64,000 bases of DNA from Methylobacterium sp. 2A (GTDB lineage: Bacteria > Pseudomonadota > Alphaproteobacteria > Rhizobiales > Beijerinckiaceae): assembly GCF_009806555.1 (NCBI RefSeq), contig NZ_VUOK01000040.1, positions 62,001-126,000 of the forward strand. Reading direction: 5' to 3'. The stretch's first letter is position 1; every line of letters starts with the position of its first letter. A model generated the notes under the pieces. That model was not told the origin of the DNA. It ran no database searches and saw only the letters and a list, made by a program, of their open reading frames with translations. Both the position numbers and the translations under genes were made by a program. Positions 59,029-64,000 of the stretch are shown here, in pieces.

Positions 59029-60107
59029 GGACCCCTCCGGGGTGCGAACAGGCTGTTCCTGACGCCGGCCGGGAAACCCGCCGCAGCGAGTTCGGCCGGG
59101 CGCCGCGGCGGCAACGGCGGGTTGACGAGGGCGCTGCCGGGCGGCGTCGCCGCAGGTGCGGCGAGTGCGCCGGTCGTGACCGGATCCGGCGTGGATGTGC
59201 CCGTGAACGGATCCGCGCCGGTCCGCGGGAAATAGGTCGGCGCGTCGTGCGGGGCCGGCTGGGCGAGGTTCCGCGCCTGCAGGTTCCGCGCTGCGGCGTC
59301 CGTGGCCGCGACGCGCGGATCCGTCTGGAACAGGCTGCGCAGGTCGCTGGTGCCGCCGAAGGCCGTGGCGGCGCTCGTGTAGGCAGAGACCGCCTGCGGC
59401 GCGGCCGCCTCATCCTGGCGCAGGCCGGTGAGATCGGTGGCGGCCGCGCCCTGGGCGGCCGCCGCGAGGCTGGCGTAGAGTTCGGCCGCGCTCCGCGGAC
59501 GGCCGGTGCGGTCGTAGAACAGGGCGCGGTTGGCGGCGGCGGCCTCCGGCAGGTCGAGGGCGGCAGCCCGGGCCGGGAAGGCGCGCGCGGTCCCGATCAG
59601 CGCCGCCGCGCCCTTCGCGCCGAGCACGTGGGCCACGTAGAGGTCGCCCGCGGTCGGCTCGCGGCCCAGCGCCCCGGACAAAGCCTCGGCATTCTGCTGC
59701 GTGAGGGCGCCGGCGAGCGTCGCCGAGACCTTCGGGTCCCGGCGCAGATCGAGGATCGCCTGCCGCTGCCCGGCATCGGCCACCGCGTAAGTGCCGTCGG
59801 CCTGCCGGGTGATGGCGTCGGCCTGGGCCTGCAGACCGAGCCGCGGTCCGGCATTCTTCATCACGCCGAGCCAGGTCTGCTCGATGAATTGAAACAGTCC
59901 CGTCGCCGACGAGGTCCCGGCCTTCGCGGCGGGATCCAGGGCGGATTCCCGCCGCGCCGCGGCGAGCAGGTAGTCGAATCCGACGCCGCTCGCCATGGCC
60001 CCGTCACGGATCGCCTGGACCACCGGTCCGGAAGCGGCCGTCCCCGGCATCACCCGCGCCGGCGGCGGGTTTTCCGGGGGGCTGGACGGCGTGGTGAACA
60101 GGAACAT
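59025..60107 (-). CDS. Lytic transglycosylase-like (SLT domain) protein
   Basis: A 360-residue protein with a transglycosylase domain. The catalytic Glu is E54 in AAARRESALDPAAK, followed by TSSATGLFQFIEQTW, and AGDLYVAHVLGAKGA closes the fold. The C-terminal half is Pro/Ala-rich and probably flexible. No obvious signal peptide is seen, so export may use a non-Sec route or a partner. ATG 60107 is chosen; GTG 60119 adds four residues. It is coupled to the DUF2336 gene. Confidence 0.82.
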   Translation of the reverse strand: MFLFTTPSSPPENPPPARVMPGTAASGPVVQAIRDGAMASGVGFDYLLAAARRESALDPAAKAGTSSATGLFQFIEQTWLGVMKNAGPRLGLQAQADAITRQADGTYAVADAGQRQAILDLRRDPKVSATLAGALTQQNAEALSGALGREPTAGDLYVAHVLGAKGAAALIGTARAFPARAAALDLPEAAAANRALFYDRTGRPRSAAELYASLAAAAQGAAATDLTGLRQDEAAAPQAVSAYTSAATAFGGTSDLRSLFQTDPRVAATDAAARNLQARNLAQPAPHDAPTYFPRTGADPFTGTSTPDPVTTGALAAPAATPPGSALVNPPLPPRRPAELAAAGFPAGVRNSLFAPRRGP

Positions 60108-60197
60108 CCGGGCGCGCACGGGGGCTGGAGACCCCCGGAATCTGCGCCCGCCATGGTAAACAAGTCCTCAATCGGTCCTGGAGGAACAGGTCCGTTT

Positions 60198-60827
60198 TCA
60201 GGACGGGGAGAACTCGCCCGCGCCCTTCGGACGGCGCATCTGGAAGCGTGTCTCCGGCGTGGCGTGGAAGTAGTCGAAGTAGCCGCCGCGCATGATCGGG
60301 TGCATCGCGCCGGTATCGACGAGGCCGTCCTTCACGTAGGCTACATCGACGTAGATCGACACGACCTGGCCGATCACCAGGAAGTTCTCCGCCTCGCTGC
60401 CGTCCAGCGGGACCAGCGGCACGGTCTGCAGCCAGCGGCATTCGAGGGCAGCCGGCGAGGCCGCGACCCGCGGCGGGCGCACCTTCTGCGAGGGGGCGGT
60501 CGCGAGCTTGGCGAAGGCGAATTCGCTCTCGCCGCGCGGCAGCGGCGCCGAGGAATCGTTCATCCCGTCGCGCAGATCCCAGGTGGCGAGGCTGCACACG
60601 AACTCCCGCCCCTCCTCCGCGAAGGTCATGGCGTCCTTCCGGCCGACGGACGAGAAGGCGACCATGTCGTCGGCGACCGCGTTGAAGAACGAGTAGGGCG
60701 CGAGGTTCAGCTTGCCGTCGCGGCTCATGGAGCTGATCCAGCCGATCGGCCGGGGCGCGACGATCGCCTTGAGCGGGTTGTGCGGAAGCGCGCGCGCCTC
60801 CCGCGGGACGTCGAGATCGTAATGCAC
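60198..60827 (-). CDS. Flavin reductase family protein
   Basis: A 209-residue split-barrel flavoprotein. LKAIVAPRPIGWISSMSRDG (19-38) is the FMN-binding region, and NLAPYSFFNAVADDMVAFSS, in part, and VCSLATWDLRDGMN follow. PIMRGGYFDYFHAT is typical of the proteobacterial flavin reductase-like group (FlRed). It reduces FMN or a bound flavin for a partner. No partner monooxygenase is adjacent. Confidence 0.9.
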   Translation of the reverse strand: MHYDLDVPREARALPHNPLKAIVAPRPIGWISSMSRDGKLNLAPYSFFNAVADDMVAFSSVGRKDAMTFAEEGREFVCSLATWDLRDGMNDSSAPLPRGESEFAFAKLATAPSQKVRPPRVAASPAALECRWLQTVPLVPLDGSEAENFLVIGQVVSIYVDVAYVKDGLVDTGAMHPIMRGGYFDYFHATPETRFQMRRPKGAGEFSPS

Positions 60828-60986
60828 CGGGTGACCTCCGAAGCGCCGCCGGCTGGGGCACCGGCAGCGGGACAGATTGACCCTTAACGCATGATCGCAT
60901 GCGAATGGCGCTCGATCGGACCCTATTCATGGACCGATCTCCCTATCGATGCGCCTTCATGCAGTGAAGGCAACCTCGCATGCGGC

Positions 60987-61550
60987 TCAGAGATAGGTGA
61001 CGATCTCGTCGAGCGCAGGGCGCGGCCGGTCGGAGGGCACTTCGCGCGCCCGGCCGATATGGACGAAGCCCGCGAGCTTCTCCCACGGCGCCAGACCCAG
61101 CGCGTCCAGCACGCGGCGGTCATAGGCGAACCACTCCGTCAGCCAGGATGTCGCGAACCCGGCCGCATTGGCGGCGATCACGAGGTTCATGGTCGCGGCG
61201 CCGGCCGAGAGCACCTGCTCCCAGTCCGGGATCTTCACGTGCGGACCCGCCCGCGACACCACCGCGACGACGACCGGGGCATGCGCCAGCCGGCCGCGCT
61301 CCTGCGCGAGCCGCTCCGGCGTCGCGTCGGGATTGTCCGCCTGGAAGGTCGCCGCGATCGTCTCGCCCACCCGGTCGCGCGCCGCACCGGCGATCACGAT
61401 GAAGCGCCAGGGCGCGAGCTTGCCGTGATCGGGCACCCGGGAGGCCGCCGTGAGGATCGTCTCGAGCTGCGCCCGGTCCGGACCGGGCTCGTCCAGCAGC
61501 GGCGGCGGCACCGAGCGGCGGGTCTTCAGGAGATCGAGGGTGGCGGTCAT
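60987..61550 (-). CDS. Nitroreductase family protein (YdjA-like)
   Basis: A 187-residue FMN-dependent oxidoreductase. LDLLKTRRSVPPPLL carries the FMN-phosphate-binding Arg pair, SRVPDHGKLAPWRFIVI is characteristic of the short YdjA group, and AGAATMNLVIAANAAGF and the C-terminal GFVHIGRA complete it. The length matches YdjA rather than NfsA/NfsB. The natural substrate is unknown. Confidence 0.91.
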   Translation of the reverse strand: MTATLDLLKTRRSVPPPLLDEPGPDRAQLETILTAASRVPDHGKLAPWRFIVIAGAARDRVGETIAATFQADNPDATPERLAQERGRLAHAPVVVAVVSRAGPHVKIPDWEQVLSAGAATMNLVIAANAAGFATSWLTEWFAYDRRVLDALGLAPWEKLAGFVHIGRAREVPSDRPRPALDEIVTYL

Positions 61551-61698
61551 GCGCTCCGTCCCGGGTTCGCGATGCGGATCGGATGTGGCATGCGCCGGTC
61601 GCCCGGAAAAGGGCCGCGGGGACGTGCGGCCTTGCCGTCGCCATGGTCCGGATGCAGAGGCGAGGCGGATAGCCGGACAGAGGCAAGGGGTCCGATCG

Positions 61699-62622
61699 AT
61701 GCGCACGAGGCTGGCCGCGACGGCGTTGGCGATTGTCGTCACGGGATGCGCGCTCGTGCCCGCCCGCGCCCAGCAGGACCCCATCCAGAACCGCCTCGGC
61801 GGCCCGCTGCCCTCGCCCTCGATCACGACGCCGGATCTGCCGCCCGCCCTCCCCTCCGCCGAGCCGGAGGCGCCGCTCTCCCTGTCGGCGCTGCTGTCGG
61901 GACCCGGGACCCCGCTGCGCCAGGGCCTCGCGTGGCGGATCTACGAGGAGGCCGGCGACGGCGTCCGGCCGTCGATCGTCGCACGCTCCTCCGAGGCCGA
62001 GCCGCGCTTCGTCCTGCCGCCCGGCACCTACACGGCGAATGTGACCTACGGCTTCGCCAGCGCGTCGAAGCGGATCGTCATGGCGGGCCAGCCGATCACC
62101 GAGACGCTGCGCGTCGCCGCCGGCGCCCTGAAGCTCTCGGGGGCCGTCGGCGACCAGAAGATCCCTCCGGCCGAGGTCTCGTTCTCGGTCTTCGTGCCGG
62201 TCGGGACCAATTCCGAGGGCCGGCTCGTGCGCTCCGGGATCAAGACCGGTGAGCTGCTGCGGCTGCCGGAGGGCACCTACCATGTGGTCTCGATCTATGG
62301 TGAGTCGAACGCGATCCAGCGGGCCGACCTCCGGGTCGAGAACGGCAAGGTGACCGAGGCGACCCTCAATCACCGCGCCGCGACCGTGACCCTCAAGCTC
62401 GTCGCGGCACCGGGAGCGGAGGCGTTTGCCGGCACCGCCTTCTCCGTGCTCACGCCCGGCGGCGACACGATCCGCGAGGCGATCGGCGCCTTCCCGCAAG
62501 TCACGCTCGCGGAGGGCGACTACGTGCTGATCGCCCGCCACGACGGGCAGGTCTACACCCGCGAGTTCAAGGTCGAGAGCGGGCTCGACCGGGATATCGA
62601 GGTCGTGGCCAAGGCGGGCTGA
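61699..62622 (+). CDS. Exported protein of unknown function
   Basis: A 307-residue secreted protein. MRTRLAATALAIVVTGCALV contains both a possible lipobox (VTGC) and a later signal-peptidase I site near ARAQ. The mature part has a Pro-rich linker and three similar beta units: LPPGTYTANVTYGFAS, LPEGTYHVVSIYGES and LAEGDYVLIARHDG. Each follows a strand, which suggests repeated Ig- or carboxypeptidase-regulatory-like domains. No enzyme motif was recognised. Confidence 0.7.
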   Translation: MRTRLAATALAIVVTGCALVPARAQQDPIQNRLGGPLPSPSITTPDLPPALPSAEPEAPLSLSALLSGPGTPLRQGLAWRIYEEAGDGVRPSIVARSSEAEPRFVLPPGTYTANVTYGFASASKRIVMAGQPITETLRVAAGALKLSGAVGDQKIPPAEVSFSVFVPVGTNSEGRLVRSGIKTGELLRLPEGTYHVVSIYGESNAIQRADLRVENGKVTEATLNHRAATVTLKLVAAPGAEAFAGTAFSVLTPGGDTIREAIGAFPQVTLAEGDYVLIARHDGQVYTREFKVESGLDRDIEVVAKAG

Positions 62623-62635
62623 GGCGAAGGCCGCG

Positions 62636-63508
62636 TCAGGCGAACCGCCGCGCCAGGGCGACGCAGAGCGCGACGGCGGCCGCCGCACCGATCATCGCGG
62701 GCTCGATCCGCTCGCCGAGCACGAGGGCGGCGACGCCGAGGCCGAGGAATGGCTGCAGCAGCTGGAGCTGCCCGATCGCCGCGATCCCGCCCCGGGCGAG
62801 CGCCCGGTACCAGAACACGAAGCCGATCAGCATGCTGAACAGCGCGACGTAGGCGAGCCCCGCCCAGGCCGGCAGCGGGATCGCCGAGACATCGGCCGGT
62901 CTCAGCATCAGCGCCAGCGGCAGGCTCACCGGCAGCGACAGGACGGTCGCCCAGGCGATCACCTGCCAGCCGCCGAGCCGCCGCGCCAGGACGCCGCCCT
63001 CGGCATAGCCGAGGCCGCAGACCACGACCGCACCCAACATCAGGGCGTCACCGGCCCCGGGCGGAGTCTCGAGTCCGCGGGCGGCGAAGCCGACGGTGAC
63101 GAGGGCGCCGCAGATCGACAGCAGCCAGAACACGGCAGAGGGGCGTTCACCGGAGCGCAGAGCGCCGAACAGGGCGGTGGCGAGCGGCAGCAGGCCGACG
63201 AAGACCGTGCCGTGTGCCGCGCTCACCGTCCGCAGGGCCAGGGCCGTGAGCAGCGGGAAACCAACGACCACGCCGGCCGCCACGATCGCCAGGGCCGGGA
63301 TGTCATGCCCGCGCGGCCGCTTCTCCCGGAGGAGCACGAGGGTGGCCGCGCCGGCGATCCCGGCGAGCGCGGCCCGCGCGGCGCTGACGAACAGCGCATC
63401 CATGCCGGTCAGCGCGAGCCGCGTCGCCACCAGCGACGCGCTGAAGATGGAGACGCCGATGAGACCGTCGATCCACGCGCCCGCAGCGCCCGGCCGCGCC
63501 GATGTCAT
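62636..63508 (-). CDS. EamA/DMT superfamily transporter
   Basis: A 290-residue inner-membrane protein with ten helices arranged as two EamA repeats. FVSAARAALAGIAGAATLVL and TVSAAHGTVFVGLLPLATAL lie in the first, and YVALFSMLIGFVFWYRALAR and IGQLQLLQPFLGLGVAALVL in the second. RhaT/YdcZ-like members export metabolites or amino acids. ATG 63508 starts just before the first helix; the longer frame is not membrane-protein-like. It converges with the exported-protein gene 13 bases away. Confidence 0.9.
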   Translation of the reverse strand: MTSARPGAAGAWIDGLIGVSIFSASLVATRLALTGMDALFVSAARAALAGIAGAATLVLLREKRPRGHDIPALAIVAAGVVVGFPLLTALALRTVSAAHGTVFVGLLPLATALFGALRSGERPSAVFWLLSICGALVTVGFAARGLETPPGAGDALMLGAVVVCGLGYAEGGVLARRLGGWQVIAWATVLSLPVSLPLALMLRPADVSAIPLPAWAGLAYVALFSMLIGFVFWYRALARGGIAAIGQLQLLQPFLGLGVAALVLGERIEPAMIGAAAAVALCVALARRFA

Positions 63509-63793
63509 CCCAACTGCCTGCCCCGCCACGCATCCCTCCCGCTCGCGCCAGGGCATCGAGGTGACACCGCAGGCTCGGTGCAGCCAGAGACGATGCCCGG
63601 CCGGGCGGCCGATCTGTCCTGGCATGCGGGCAGTACGGTTCGCGGCCACCGACCTCGGCGGCGTCTTCGGCCGGGCGTGCGCGCCGGTCGCGGATGGTTC
63701 CATGTTCCAGTGATTAACATTTCTGCGCGGAGGCGGAACGATAACAAGGTCCGGGTCTTACCAGCGACCCATAAGGGCACTTTGGAGACTCAG

Positions 63794-64000
63794 ATGCGCC
63801 GCCTTGTTCTCGCTACCCTCGCCGCCGCCGCCCTGGCCGGACCGGCCCTGGCCGCCAACGAGGCGCCCCCGACCGTCGCGCCGAAATTCGAGTCTGTCCC
63901 GCAGGATGCGGTCCTGAGCTACAACCTGATCGGGCTCAACGTCACCGACGCGCAGAACAACACCGTCGGCGAGATCAAGGACCTCGTGATCGATCACGAC
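63794..64000 (+). CDS. Exported PRC-barrel domain protein, N-terminal part
   Basis: The first 69 codons of a gene cut by the window end. RRLVLATLAAAALAGPALAA is a signal peptide. The mature start leads to LSYNLIGLNVTDAQNNTVGE, then IKDLVIDHD, the typical first strands of a PRC-barrel domain. GGAG lies 7 bases before the ATG. These proteins are frequent, small and often stress-related in this group. Confidence 0.85.
   Translation, partial: MRRLVLATLAAAALAGPALAANEAPPTVAPKFESVPQDAVLSYNLIGLNVTDAQNNTVGEIKDLVIDHD

Noticed and set aside
63735..63758. GGAAC before the PRC-barrel gene as an EcfG promoter
   Set aside because: The sequence 15-17 bases downstream is gtctt, which does not match the GTT element well.
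1..64000. CRISPR array, insertion sequence, prophage or rRNA
   Set aside because: No regularly spaced repeats, transposase or integrase motifs, phage structural genes or rRNA sequence were noticed. The three tRNA genes show no attached integrase.

Overview
The window looks like chromosome from a high-GC alphaproteobacterium of the Hyphomicrobiales, most likely Methylobacterium or a close relative. This rests on the GC-rich coding style, the DUF2336, DUF2125 and LapA-family proteins, the rpsA-sppA-ihfB-lapA block, GAAC-N7-GAAC and GGAAC-N16-GTT type promoter signals, and palindromic intergenic elements that I associate with Methylobacterium. The genus is inferred. No insertion sequence, prophage, CRISPR array or rRNA was seen.

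Region 1-16.9 kb is a cell-surface and polymer region. It starts with a Wzz/ExoP-type chain-length protein (cut by the window edge), a GT4 glycosyltransferase and a membrane O-acyltransferase on the minus strand. A tightly coupled plus-strand set follows: carrier protein, acyl-CoA-dehydrogenase-like flavoprotein, amino acid:[carrier protein] ligase and a DUF1839 protein. Next come a GH2/beta-mannosidase-like enzyme, a fused double alpha/beta hydrolase and a Tat-exported GH-A-like protein, again with overlapping ends. An esterase, a secreted propeller-like protein, tRNA-Pro and a second glycosyltransferase complete the region. The aminoacyl-carrier-protein set is the best candidate for a poorly described pathway.

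Region 17-34 kb holds a rhodanese, an RND efflux adaptor and pump, a PlsC-like acyltransferase, a small gene behind a LexA-type SOS box, a DUF2125 protein, trpF, lapA, ihfB, sppA, a higBA module whose toxin reading frame is broken, rpsA with a clear terminator, a Crp/Fnr regulator, a transglutaminase-like protein and serA.

Region 34-45 kb is rich in small and stress-type proteins: an oxidoreductase operon with small hydrophilic, membrane and His-rich proteins, a GGAAC-N16-GGTT promoter before two small hydrophilic genes, and a FUSC transporter. It also has a diguanylate cyclase pseudogene with two in-frame stops, a second O-acyltransferase with looser composition, and tRNA-Asn.

Region 45-64 kb carries two methyl-accepting chemotaxis proteins, tRNA-Cys, an arginase-ureD pair, a two-component system, a GH15 glucoamylase-like enzyme, a ParD-like antitoxin with a doubtful ParE-like partner and an upstream inverted repeat, a DUF2336-transglycosylase pair, a flavin reductase, a nitroreductase, a secreted protein of unknown role, an EamA transporter and the start of a secreted PRC-barrel protein.
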